DNA from: CAVQFB01 sp963711675
GTDB lineage: Bacteria; Acidobacteriota; Terriglobia; Terriglobales; Acidobacteriaceae
Direction: 5' to 3'
DNA: 64,000 nt
NCBI GenBank assembly: GCA_963711675.1
Contig: CAVQFB010000011.1
Coordinates: 62,001-126,000, forward strand
In this document: in pieces, positions 18,418 through 26,405 of the stretch
How the letters are laid out: each line of letters begins with the position of its first letter
Numbering within the stretch: the stretch's first letter is position 1
Notes under the pieces: generated by a model
Told to the model about the DNA's origin: nothing
Database searches by the model: none
The model's input: only the letters and a program-made list of their open reading frames with translations
Program-made: the position numbers and the translations under genes

Positions 18418-18467
18418 GTATATACGTTTGACAACTTGATATCCTGCATGCATAATATTGTATATAC
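18418..18467 (+). promoter_or_regulatory. Promoter and twin palindromic operator of the brnTA operon
   Basis: TTGACA at 18428-18433 and CATAAT at 18451-18456 are separated by 17 bp, a near-ideal sigma-70 promoter. The self-complementary octamer GTATATAC occurs at 18418-18425 and again at 18460-18467, bracketing the promoter with centres 42 bp apart, close to four helical turns. BrnA antitoxins are known to repress their own operon, so these are the likely BrnA sites; that assignment is inferred. Confidence 0.7.
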
Positions 18468-18477
18468 AGTTGAAGAT

Positions 18478-18771
18478 ATGCAGTTTGACTGGGATGACGA
18501 GAAGAACCTAGCGAACTTAGCGAAGCATGGTGTCAGCTTCGAATTGGCGAGCTACGTATTCGACGACCCTCTCCACCAGAGCGTGCTTGACCCGTGTGAG
18601 TATGAGGAACGATGGCAGACCATCGGGGTCGCTAAGAATGTCATGACAATTCTTGTCGTCCACACAATCACTGAAATCGAGGGCGAAGAGGAGCTCATCA
18701 GGGTTATCTCTGCGAGGCTTGCTACTGCCCATGAGAGGAGATCATATGAAGAATCGCAACAAGAATTTTGA
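18478..18771 (+). CDS. brnT: BrnT-family ribonuclease toxin
   Basis: The product is 97 aa from the ATG at 18478. It shows the BrnT pattern: FDWDDEKNLANLAKHGVSFE at the N-terminus, ASYVFDDPL, the middle ERWQTIG, and the C-terminal IRVISARLATAHERRSYEE. BrnT toxins have a RelE-like fold and cleave RNA, blocking translation. A 27-codon in-frame upstream extension covers the promoter and operator and is rejected. The stop codon overlaps the start of brnA by 26 bp, the usual toxin-first order. Base composition is visibly AT-richer than in the flanking housekeeping genes. Confidence 0.88.
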   Translation: MQFDWDDEKNLANLAKHGVSFELASYVFDDPLHQSVLDPCEYEERWQTIGVAKNVMTILVVHTITEIEGEEELIRVISARLATAHERRSYEESQQEF

Positions 18772-19174
18772 CGCCGAACTCGCCGCCCTTGCACGGAAGC
18801 GCGACGAGGACATCGACACCTCCGATATCCCTGAGGTCAAGGACTGGAGTGGTGCTGTGGTCGGGAGGTTCTACCGGCCGGCCAAGGAGGCGGTCAGCAT
18901 CAGGCTCGACGCGGACATACTGGCTTGGTTTAAGGGCCAGGGCTCCGGATATCAGACAAGAATCAACGATGTGCTGAGAAAGGCGATGGCAAGCGACACC
19001 TCCGCCGCTCGGAATCAAGGAGACTTTAATGCCAGCGCTGAAGGTATCGTCCCCGGAACGAGGTGTCGAAGACTTCGGTTCCCCGCGCTGGAGAGGCACG
19101 GAGAACTGGGGAGATGTAACGAGATCGCCGGGGCGATTTCCGAAAGAAACTCCTTCTTCGCGGTCGCGAGGTAG
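18746..19174 (+). CDS. brnA: BrnA-family antitoxin with unusual C-terminal extension
   Basis: The start is ATG 18746 with GAGAGGAG upstream, giving 142 aa. Residues 1-90 match BrnA: DEDIDTSDIPEV, GRFYRPAKEAVSIRLDADIL and a C-terminal GYQTRINDVLRKAM, the ribbon-helix-helix-like DNA-binding unit that neutralises BrnT and represses the operon. Family members normally stop soon after this point. Here the frame continues about 50 residues of low-complexity sequence to 19174, five bases before the ATPase gene. The tail may be readthrough into a region once used for another small gene (see 19029-19208). Confidence 0.85.
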   Translation: MKNRNKNFDAELAALARKRDEDIDTSDIPEVKDWSGAVVGRFYRPAKEAVSIRLDADILAWFKGQGSGYQTRINDVLRKAMASDTSAARNQGDFNASAEGIVPGTRCRRLRFPALERHGELGRCNEIAGAISERNSFFAVAR

Positions 19175-19208
19175 AGAAAATGGTGACAATTACCTTCTAT
19201 TCATATAA
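19029..19208 (+). CDS. Possible small ORF overlapping brnA tail and ATPase start
   Basis: An alternative frame opens at ATG 19029, seven bases after AAGGAG, and ends at TAA 19206-19208. It would give a 59-aa polar, arginine- and proline-rich peptide starting MPALKVSSPERGVEDFG. It overlaps the brnA extension throughout and the first 29 bases of the ATPase gene. The ribosome-binding site is the only support. It may serve translational coupling to the ATPase rather than make a functional peptide. Confidence 0.3.
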   Translation: MPALKVSSPERGVEDFGSPRWRGTENWGDVTRSPGRFPKETPSSRSRGRENGDNYLLFI

Positions 19209-20964
19209 GGGCGGGTCGGGACGGTCATTGGCTCTCGCGAATGCGGCTGTCTACCTCGCGAAGCTGGGATTCAGAGTTGTGGCCTTAGATTTCGATCTCG
19301 AGGCACCTGGCCTCCACTACAAGTTCTCGCGAAATGAGGACGCTTCGCCTCTTGCCGTAGAGAGAGGTATTGTGGACTACGTTAATGACTTCCGATTGAA
19401 TGGGGAAGTCAGCCTGCCGCTGAAGAATTTTGCCATCTGCGTTCCCATAGCAGGGATCGAGAAACCGATGGTGCATCTTATACCTGCGGGACGGGCGCCA
19501 TCCCCCGACTATTGGTCCATGCTTTCTGCCATCAACTGGCACGACTTGTTTTACGAAAAAGGTGCGCAGGGCGTGCAGATTTTTAAGGAATTGCAAACGC
19601 GCATTCTTGACGAGTTCCAACCAGACTTTCTCTTGGTTGATTCGCGAACCGGAATTACCGAAATAGGCGGCGTTGCTACCACACTCTTGGCGGACAAGGT
19701 CATGTGCCTAGTCTCGCCAACCCTCGAGAACCTGGACGGCGCTCGTACTGTCCTCCAGAGTCTAAAACGCTCCAGGCGGGAGGGTAGTGGCGCAGATCTG
19801 GAGATCATGGTTGCTGTTAGCAGGCTTCCACAGATGAGAGGTTCGGAAGATGAGCGCGAGCGAGAGGTCACCAAGCGCATTCTGTTGGTGATGAATCAAG
19901 ATTCCGGTGACAGCAAAGACGCGCTCCAACTCAAGGAAGTGTTTGTGCTTCACTCTGAGGCTGCTCTGCAGGTTCGAGAGGAACTAAGGGTCGGGGGCGG
20001 TACGAACCCGGACGACTCGATTCTATTAAGAGATTACTTAAGGCTCTTTGCTCCGTTCGTACCGAAAGAATCAATCGAGCCCAAGCTAAACGACCTAATC
20101 CAGAAGGCATGGGCGAAGCTTCGTCAGGACCCAGATGCGGCGGTGGAGGAAATGGAACAGTATGCGGAATCTTTCGGTCACCCCGAAACCTACCGCGAGC
20201 TCCTCCGGTTCTACCAGGTCAGGAATGCGCCACCTGCGTCGATCTTGAGGCGTGCTCAGCGGTTGTGGGAGATAACGCGAGATTCGAGCGAGGAATATTT
20301 GTGGGCGGTAGTGCGGAGACACTTCGAGCCCATGGCTCCTTTTCAAAGAAAACCAGCCGAATGGTATCCCGACCTGGATTTCATTCGGGCTCTTTGGCGA
20401 GATGCTGGGGCGAAGGACGCCGGTTTTGGCCTTAAGCTTGCAGAGGCGTACAGCGGTGACGATCAACAATCTACCGCGGCAGATGTCCTGCTAGAGATTA
20501 TCCGAACGTCCGAGCCGTCCGCTAAAGTAGTTTCGCGCTGTATTTACATGCTCGACTTCTCGAAGCGAGGCGACGAGGCACAGGAATTGATCCAACAATT
20601 CAAGGCGAAGCTTGGGATGGAAATAGAGGTCGCAACCGCTTGGGCTCGCCACGCTCTCAGGGGTCAGAACAAGGCCGCAGCCGTGGAGCTTACCGGCTCG
20701 GCTGTGATTGCCCGGTTGCGTCCGAGTCTGGCGGGGCTGCTTCACCTCCGTGCGGGAAATCCAGAAACGGCTAGAGTTCTCGCCCAAGCCATTCTTGGAG
20801 AAATTAGTGAACGAGAAGTTCCGAGAGCGGACCTCGACGACCTGGGAACTCTGTTCCGAGAGCTAGGCCGCTTCGAGGAATTTGAAAAAGTTGTGACGCA
20901 GTCGTATCCGATGGAAGTTGTGCGGGAGCTTCGCGAAAGACCATTGCGGTTACGGCGCAGGTAG
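19180..20964 (+). CDS. KGGxGR-variant ParA/MinD-like ATPase with helical-repeat C-terminus
   Basis: The 594-aa product opens with MVTITFYSYKGGSGRSLALA. This is the deviant Walker A of ParA/MinD ATPases, but with Arg15 in place of the usual lysine of GK(S/T), while the signature Lys10 is kept. VVALDFDLEAPGLH supplies the switch-like A' motif and PDFLLVDSRTGITEIGG the Walker B region. From about residue 300 onward the protein is a helical, TPR-like solenoid (repeated A/L/E-rich helices). KGGxGR ATPases are known from bacterial conflict and signalling loci, often with sensor or effector partners. It sits 5 bp after brnA and 3 bp before the winged-helix gene, implying one operon. Confidence 0.75.
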   Translation: MVTITFYSYKGGSGRSLALANAAVYLAKLGFRVVALDFDLEAPGLHYKFSRNEDASPLAVERGIVDYVNDFRLNGEVSLPLKNFAICVPIAGIEKPMVHLIPAGRAPSPDYWSMLSAINWHDLFYEKGAQGVQIFKELQTRILDEFQPDFLLVDSRTGITEIGGVATTLLADKVMCLVSPTLENLDGARTVLQSLKRSRREGSGADLEIMVAVSRLPQMRGSEDEREREVTKRILLVMNQDSGDSKDALQLKEVFVLHSEAALQVREELRVGGGTNPDDSILLRDYLRLFAPFVPKESIEPKLNDLIQKAWAKLRQDPDAAVEEMEQYAESFGHPETYRELLRFYQVRNAPPASILRRAQRLWEITRDSSEEYLWAVVRRHFEPMAPFQRKPAEWYPDLDFIRALWRDAGAKDAGFGLKLAEAYSGDDQQSTAADVLLEIIRTSEPSAKVVSRCIYMLDFSKRGDEAQELIQQFKAKLGMEIEVATAWARHALRGQNKAAAVELTGSAVIARLRPSLAGLLHLRAGNPETARVLAQAILGEISEREVPRADLDDLGTLFRELGRFEEFEKVVTQSYPMEVVRELRERPLRLRRR

Positions 20965-20967
20965 GTT

Positions 20968-21639
20968 ATGGCGAAGAAAGAACCTCGACAATCTCTTACA
21001 AATAATGAAATTCGGACGATAATGCTCCGGTATTTCTATGATCGCAATAGAAACGCCACGAGCACTCGAGGCAAGAAAGGTTCGTCGGTGAAGATAAGCG
21101 ATGTAAAGCGGGAACTGAAGGCAAGCCACGGATTAACTCAACAAGAAGTCCAAAGCAACCTCACGTATCTCATCAGTCAGGGATGGGTGAAAGAGGACGT
21201 TATCGAGAAATCTTACACGGCGCCTGGTGGAACGGTGATTCCGTCGACGACACACTTTTACACCATAACTGCCCCTGGTATTGACAAGATTGAAGGGCCG
21301 GGAGAGTTTACTATGCCGAAATTTCACGATATCAAGATCGAGGCGACTGGTCAGAATATCATCACGCTTGGAGACGGAAATCAGATCAATGCCAAGTTCG
21401 GCGAACTGGGACAGTCACTCTCTGAGCTTCGTACTGCGATCACGGGTTCCGAAGTGCAAGAGTCCACAAAGCTGGAACTAGTGGCCGATATCGACACCAT
21501 TCAATCTCAGCTAGCAAAGCCGGAACCCAACCGAACAATCATTAAAGCAGCATGGGAAGTAGTAAAGGGCGCCGCGGCTATCAACGGTTGCACCGTGCTT
21601 GTACACAAAATCGCAGGATTGGTGGCGCACTTTCTCTGA
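20968..21639 (+). CDS. Winged-helix protein with hydrophobic C-terminal segment, partner of the ATPase
   Basis: The 223-aa product has an N-terminal winged-helix-like unit at about residues 10-115 (KISDVKRELKAS, QEVQSNLTYLISQGWVKED, a strand-turn pair, then HFYTITAPGIDKIEG). A short glycine-rich beta segment follows (IEATGQNIITLGDGNQINA), then a helical region (FGELGQSLSELRTAI, ELVADIDTIQSQLAKPEPN). It ends in a 24-residue mostly hydrophobic stretch, AAINGCTVLVHKIAGLVAHF. I recognise the arrangement as one that recurs in proteins linked to NTPases, but cannot name the C-terminal domain. The last helix could be membrane-seeking and act as the effector. It is separated from the ATPase by 3 bp. 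Confidence 0.65.
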   Translation: MAKKEPRQSLTNNEIRTIMLRYFYDRNRNATSTRGKKGSSVKISDVKRELKASHGLTQQEVQSNLTYLISQGWVKEDVIEKSYTAPGGTVIPSTTHFYTITAPGIDKIEGPGEFTMPKFHDIKIEATGQNIITLGDGNQINAKFGELGQSLSELRTAITGSEVQESTKLELVADIDTIQSQLAKPEPNRTIIKAAWEVVKGAAAINGCTVLVHKIAGLVAHFL

Positions 21640-21653
21640 GGAGGCATCTGCCG

Positions 21654-21790
21654 GGGTGCCCCACACAACGCGGTTTTCGTTGTGTGGGCAGATGGGAAGC
21701 TTCCCCGATGAGTCGCTCGCTCTTCGGTTCGACCAACTCTCAACTTCCCCACTCAAGCCAAAATCGGGCTTGAATGGGCCACACCCGCCC
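21654..21790. repeat. Composite palindromic repeat, copy 2
   Basis: Two hairpins are joined by a conserved linker. The first is CCCACACAACG/CGTTGTGTGGG (21660-21688). The second is CCCACTCAAGCC/GGCTTGAATGGG (21748-21778). The linker has GATGGGAAG and GTTCGACCAACTCTC as in copy 1. The element begins 15 bp after the stop of the winged-helix gene and ends about 40 bp before the SDR gene. Confidence 0.8.
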
Positions 21791-21832
21791 AGACCGTGAA
21801 TGCGGCCTCTCAATCAGGCAAGGAGACGAACC

Positions 21833-22798
21833 ATGCGTGTTTTTGTAACCGGTGCTACGGGATTTCTCGGATTTGCGATCGTCAAAGAACTCATCAGCGC
21901 AGGCCACCAGGTCACCGGGCTGGCACGTTCGGACGCCTCCGCGAAAAAGCTCAACGACGCAGGCGCACAAGTGCTTCGCGGAGATATTGAAGATCTGGAA
22001 GTTCTGCGCCGCGGCGCAGCCGACGCACAAGGTGTAATTCACACTGCGTTTTATCACGAGATCACGCACATGCGGCTCGGTACGCGGCTCCGAGTTCTGT
22101 TGGGCGGCAGTCCAACCGGCATCGTTACGCGGTTTCTCACTGCTGCCCTTCGCGCAGACAGGCGGGCATTGGAAACGCTCGGACAGTCACTAAAAGGCGC
22201 AGACCGTCCGTTGGTGGCTACGTTTGCAACGATTGCGATGACACCAGGTAAAGTCGCGACGGAGGATAATGCGGTCGACACCCAATCGGCCGGAGCCGCT
22301 CGCGGATCTACAGAAGCCACGATGCGGATGCTGGCTTCGCAAGGCGTACGAACCTCGATCATTCGCCTGCCGCCTGTGGTGCACGGCGAAAGTGACCGGA
22401 ATGGGTTCGTGCCGTCACTGATCAAGACCGCACTCAAGAAAGGTGAATCGGCATATGTGGGAGACGGCCTGAACCGTTGGCCGGCGGTACACAAGCTCGA
22501 CGCGGCTCACCTCTTCCGGTTGGCACTTGAAAACGGGCCCGCAGGCATGGCGTACCACGGCGTGGCTGAAGAGGGTATTCCGTTCCGGGAGATCGCCAAA
22601 GCGATTGGAGAGCGGTTGAAGGTACCCGTCGCAAGCAAGTCTCCCGCCGAGGCTGCGAAACAGTTCAGTTTTCTGAGCCCCTTTATTCCTGTCGACAACC
22701 CCACATCCAGCAAACTGACCCAGGAACGGTTGGGATGGCGGCCAACCCAGCCCGGATTATTTGCCGATCTCGACCAGACAGACTACTTCAAAGCCTGA
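21833..22798 (+). CDS. Atypical SDR / NAD-dependent epimerase family protein
   Basis: The product is 321 aa from the ATG at 21833, preceded by AAGGAG; an 11-codon upstream extension has no merit. MRVFVTGATGFLGFAIVKEL is the nucleotide-binding glycine motif of extended/atypical SDR proteins, and VLRGDIEDLEVLRRG is the usual acidic beta-3 segment. The region expected to have YxxxK instead reads AARGSTEATMRM, so catalytic activity of the classical type is doubtful. Similar proteins are annotated as epimerase or NmrA-like reductase. It sits alone between repeat copies 2 and 3. Confidence 0.8.
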   Translation: MRVFVTGATGFLGFAIVKELISAGHQVTGLARSDASAKKLNDAGAQVLRGDIEDLEVLRRGAADAQGVIHTAFYHEITHMRLGTRLRVLLGGSPTGIVTRFLTAALRADRRALETLGQSLKGADRPLVATFATIAMTPGKVATEDNAVDTQSAGAARGSTEATMRMLASQGVRTSIIRLPPVVHGESDRNGFVPSLIKTALKKGESAYVGDGLNRWPAVHKLDAAHLFRLALENGPAGMAYHGVAEEGIPFREIAKAIGERLKVPVASKSPAEAAKQFSFLSPFIPVDNPTSSKLTQERLGWRPTQPGLFADLDQTDYFKA

Positions 22799-22823
22799 TC
22801 AGGCTGCCAAGTGGGCTGCTGAC

Positions 22824-22955
22824 GGGTGGCCCACACCACGCGGTGTTCGTTGTGTGGGGTAAGTGGAAGAATTCTTCACTGAGTTCGGATGGTGGCTCGA
22901 CCAGTTCTCTACATCCCCACTCAAGCCAACACCGGGCTTGAGTGGGCCACCGGCC
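22824..22955. repeat. Composite palindromic repeat, copy 3
   Basis: It has the first hairpin in a variant form (CCCACACCACGCGG..GTTGTGTGGGG), the linker GGTGGCTCGACCAGTTCTC and the second stem CCCACTCAAGCC/GGCTTGAGTGGG with loop AACACCG, identical to copy 1. It is in the same orientation as copies 1 and 2. Confidence 0.8.
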
Positions 22956-23065
22956 CATCCGGGTGCACCAGACTTTTCGCTGTGTATTCGTCATAGTGAA
23001 ACGGCAGCAACTTCAAGTATCTTGTGTCATAGCGTCCCCGAACGTCCAAACGCCGGAGGCAGAGA

Positions 23066-23404
23066 ATGAGGAATCTGGTCGCAATATCCCTGCTACTCTC
23101 TTGGGCTGTCTGTTCTGCTCAAACACGCAAACCATACGAGCACAAGTATGCGCAGATCTCCCGCACCTATTTCAACCAGCATAAGCTTCGTATGGAGGGC
23201 AGCCTTGCCACGGACAAGAGCAAGGTTCGTGAAGCTGTCTTCACCTGCGATACGTCCGACAGCACTTGTGTCACGCCCGTGCTTAATACGTCATATCTAT
23301 TGGAGGACAGCTCACACTACAAGTGCAAGAACGCCTACACTTTGAGTCCCGTGGATGAGGAGAATGGCAATAAGATTCCAATTTGTTTGGTGAGCGTGAA
23401 ATGA
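23066..23404 (+). CDS. Small secreted protein of unknown function
   Basis: This 112-aa protein starts with MRNLVAISLLLSWAVCSAQT, a clean Sec signal with cleavage after SAQ or nearby. The mature part has four cysteines in FTCDTSDSTCVTP and HYKCKNAY..IPICLVSV, which could form two disulfides. I do not recognise a family. The start has GGCAGAGA upstream, a weak ribosome-binding site. Confidence 0.6.
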   Translation: MRNLVAISLLLSWAVCSAQTRKPYEHKYAQISRTYFNQHKLRMEGSLATDKSKVREAVFTCDTSDSTCVTPVLNTSYLLEDSSHYKCKNAYTLSPVDEENGNKIPICLVSVK

Positions 23405-23940
23405 TTTCCCGTCGTGAAATCGAATACCGGGAGGGAGCGGAGCAGGAAGCGGTGTTTCTACCTGCATCCTGAGGTGCCCGGCGGACCGGAAGAGTCCGCT
23501 GTGGGGAATTGTACACACTCAAGAACCCAAGTCAAAAAATGCTCGCGGAAGGCAAGTTCATGACCCCTCGGTGACCGATATCCCACCAATGAATGATCGA
23601 CCTGCCAAGCCGACGCCCAGTTCGGACGAGGCTAGGTGAACGAAGGCCAGCGTGAGGCTAGAAAAAGCATCAGAAAAGGAACGCTGCGAATCTCCCCCGA
23701 TCTGGGCCTGAATCTCACACCTTTCCCATCCAAAACATCCCCGAAGTACCTCTCAGTGATGCCGTCTGTGAGAATTCGCAAAAAATGATGAGGGAATCGC
23801 TTCAAGAACGTCGCTATTACCAGTGAGGGAAAACCTGCCGCAGCCCGACAATTTCGTGGAGCCAGGCAAGGAACCCAAAACTGCGACCGGGGACTCACCG
23901 CACGATGAATCCGAAGGCCCGGCGCATCCTGGAGCAAGCC
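23405..23940. other. Intergenic region without a recognised feature
   Basis: The 536-bp stretch between the small secreted protein and the HAF-repeat gene has frames open on both strands, but none begins with a supported start or resembles a family. A GGAG at 23931-23934 serves the next gene. Confidence 0.4.
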
Positions 23941-24858
23941 ATGCATCGCATGAAATTCGTCGCCATCGTCATAACTGCTGCCCTGCTGAGCGCATCGGCA
24001 TTCGCGAGCGGCCCTACGTTCACTACCATCGACAACCCGGCGGATCCCACCTTCAACCAACTGCTAGGCATCAATAATGATGGCGTGGTCTCCGGCTATT
24101 TCGGCAACGGCGCGGCTGGCCACCCGAACCAGGGCTACACCATTGCATCGCCGTATACGACATTCATGCCCGACAATCTTCCCGGCTCGGTGCAGACCCA
24201 GGCGACCGGCATTGCGAACAACGGGGCCACCGTTGGTTTCTGGTCCCCCACCAACACCGGAACCGACGCGAACTTCGGCTTTATTCGCCTGGCGAACGGC
24301 TTCACGTACCTCAGCGTCAACAACCCGCTGGTAGCCAGCAACCCTGAGGTTAACCAGTTGCTAGGCATCAACCTGAACCACATCGCGGTCGGCTTTTACA
24401 ACGACGCCAATAACCAACCGCACGGCTACACCTATGCTGTGAAGACCGGTGAATTTACGCCGGTAAACGTGAAAGGAGCGGTATCTGGCATCGCCACCGG
24501 GATCAACAACCACAACCTGATTTGCGGATTTTTCACCAATGGCCAGGGTGCGACTCAGGGTTTCGTGAAGCACTTGTCGGGCAGGTTGTTGGCCACGGTT
24601 TCGGTGCCGAACGCTTCACTCACACAGCTGTTCGGAATCAACGACCATGGAATCGCGGTCGGCTCCTACGTCGATCAGAATCACATGTTGCACGGGTTCG
24701 TTTACAACGTAAGCAACGGAAACGTGACCACCGTTGACGACCCCAACGGTGTGTTGGGCACCGTTTTGAACGGCATCAATGACAATGGCGATATCGTCGG
24801 CTTCTACACCGATGCCGCCGACAATACGCACGGAGTGCTGGTCAAGGGGGTTGAGTAA
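23941..24858 (+). CDS. Secreted HAF-repeat protein
   Basis: The product is 305 aa from the ATG at 23941, with GGAG seven bases upstream. A signal peptide (MKFVAIVITAALLSASAFASG) is followed by about six copies of a repeat of the form GINNxGxxVGxxxxxxxxxHGF, for example LLGINNDGVVSGYFG, GIATGINNHNLICGFFTN, LFGINDHGIAVGSYVD and LNGINDNGDIVGFYTD. This is the extracellular HAF repeat. The fold is probably a beta-propeller-like structure at the cell surface. No catalytic residues are evident. Confidence 0.82.
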   Translation: MHRMKFVAIVITAALLSASAFASGPTFTTIDNPADPTFNQLLGINNDGVVSGYFGNGAAGHPNQGYTIASPYTTFMPDNLPGSVQTQATGIANNGATVGFWSPTNTGTDANFGFIRLANGFTYLSVNNPLVASNPEVNQLLGINLNHIAVGFYNDANNQPHGYTYAVKTGEFTPVNVKGAVSGIATGINNHNLICGFFTNGQGATQGFVKHLSGRLLATVSVPNASLTQLFGINDHGIAVGSYVDQNHMLHGFVYNVSNGNVTTVDDPNGVLGTVLNGINDNGDIVGFYTDAADNTHGVLVKGVE

Positions 24859-24973
24859 GTCGCGCGGAATTTGCCGCTCCAGGAATCCGGCGAAGTCCCA
24901 AGCCGGAAGGGACTGTGGAATCCCACCCCTCGAACAACGCGAAGGGTGGGACGCTCCCGCAGCTTGGCGGACC

Positions 24974-26143
24974 TCAGTTTGTCTTCAACACAATCATGCT
25001 GGCGTCGTCCTGAAACCTCCCGCCACAATGCTCAGATGCGGCCTGCATCAGGCGGCCCATTAGTTCGGCCGCGCTGGTCTCGGGATTCGCGCGCACGACT
25101 CTCGCCAATTCATCTTCGCCAAACGGTTCGAAGTCCGCGCCGCAGGCTTCGACCAGCCCATCGGTGAACAGAATGAGTCTGTCTCCGGCCTTCAATTCCA
25201 CATCGCTCTGCTCGTAGACCCAGTCGGGGAATTGGCCGAGCACCGCACCGGCCGGGCTCAGCTCAATCGTCGCACCGCTTTGCCGGACGAGAATCGGTGG
25301 ATTGTGGCCAGCGCCACAGTAGGTCAGCCGGTCCTCTTTATAGTCGAGCACGGCGTAGAAAAACGAGATGAACTTACCCAGCGGTGTGATGTCGCACATC
25401 ATCCCATTCAGCCTGCGACATAGTTCCCTGGGTGGCAGATTCTGCGCCATAAGAGGCTTGAGCGCTGCCTGCAGGCTAGACATCAGCAGCGCGGCCGGCA
25501 ACCCTTTGCCCGAGACATCGGCAATGCAAAGCGACAGATGGCGATCGCCCATGCGCACAACGTTGTAATAGTCGCCGCCGACGAAGTGTACTGGTTGGGT
25601 CATTCCTGCGATCTCGTGCCCGGCCACCTGCGGCAATTCCTTGGGCAGTAGGTTCCTTTGAATGTCGCGCGCTTCTTTAAGCTCGTCTTCGCGCTGACGC
25701 CGCGCACGCCGCAGGTTATATACACGAGAAACCTGCTGGCGAAGTTTGGTGAGAAGCTGCTGGTTTTCCCAGGGCTTCTGAACGAAATCAGAGGCTCCCC
25801 GCCGCATGGCGTCAACCGCCAAGTCCACACATCCCCAGGCCGTCATCACGACCACCGGCAGGCTCTTGTCGCGGGCGCGGATCTGCGAGATCAGATCGAG
25901 GCCCTCGCCTCCCGTCGTCGTGTCCTTGGTGTAGTTCAGGTCCATGAGCACAACATCAAACTCGCCGCCATCCAACGCCTGCAGCACGCGCGTCGGATGG
26001 TTGACAGCTTCCATGCGATAGCCGTGGTTGGTAAGCAACATCTCCAGAGCGTCCAGGATGTGGGGCTGGTCGTCCGCCACCAACACCCGGCCCGCCAGAG
26101 GACGCTCAACGCTACGGTTCGCATTTGCGGCTGGGCGTTCCAT
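24974..26143 (-). CDS. Response regulator with PP2C (RsbU/SpoIIE-type) phosphatase output
   Basis: This 389-aa protein has an N-terminal receiver domain (RVLVADDQPHILDAL, phosphoacceptor Asp in VVLMDLNYTKD, VVMTAWG, and the conserved lysine in DFVQKPW). A coiled linker (REDELKEARDIQRNLLPKEL) leads to a PP2C-type phosphatase with HFVGGDYYNV, CIADVSGKGLPAALLMS, AGHNPPIL and LFTDGLVEA. All metal-binding aspartates look present. Such proteins dephosphorylate anti-sigma-factor antagonists in partner-switching control of stress sigma factors. The kinase and the antagonist are not in the window. Confidence 0.92.
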   Translation of the reverse strand: MERPAANANRSVERPLAGRVLVADDQPHILDALEMLLTNHGYRMEAVNHPTRVLQALDGGEFDVVLMDLNYTKDTTTGGEGLDLISQIRARDKSLPVVVMTAWGCVDLAVDAMRRGASDFVQKPWENQQLLTKLRQQVSRVYNLRRARRQREDELKEARDIQRNLLPKELPQVAGHEIAGMTQPVHFVGGDYYNVVRMGDRHLSLCIADVSGKGLPAALLMSSLQAALKPLMAQNLPPRELCRRLNGMMCDITPLGKFISFFYAVLDYKEDRLTYCGAGHNPPILVRQSGATIELSPAGAVLGQFPDWVYEQSDVELKAGDRLILFTDGLVEACGADFEPFGEDELARVVRANPETSAAELMGRLMQAASEHCGGRFQDDASMIVLKTN

Positions 26144-26405
26144 GACTAACGATTTGCATCCGGCAGGCCAATATTCGAGATTGCATAAAGTGTTGATTTT
26201 ACAGGTGGTGGGGCAGGACTCGAGTCACGCACGACCAGCCAGACCTGTACGGCGGCGGAATGTTCTGTCCAGAAGCGAACAGGCCTGCATGGCGTAACAG
26301 GCGCATTTCGCGGAATCAACGACTACAAGAATCACGGCGGGCGCGTCACCACGGGAGAGGACGCCGGCTTTGATTCGGGGAAGCTGGTTTGCTAAGGTCG
26401 TCGTC

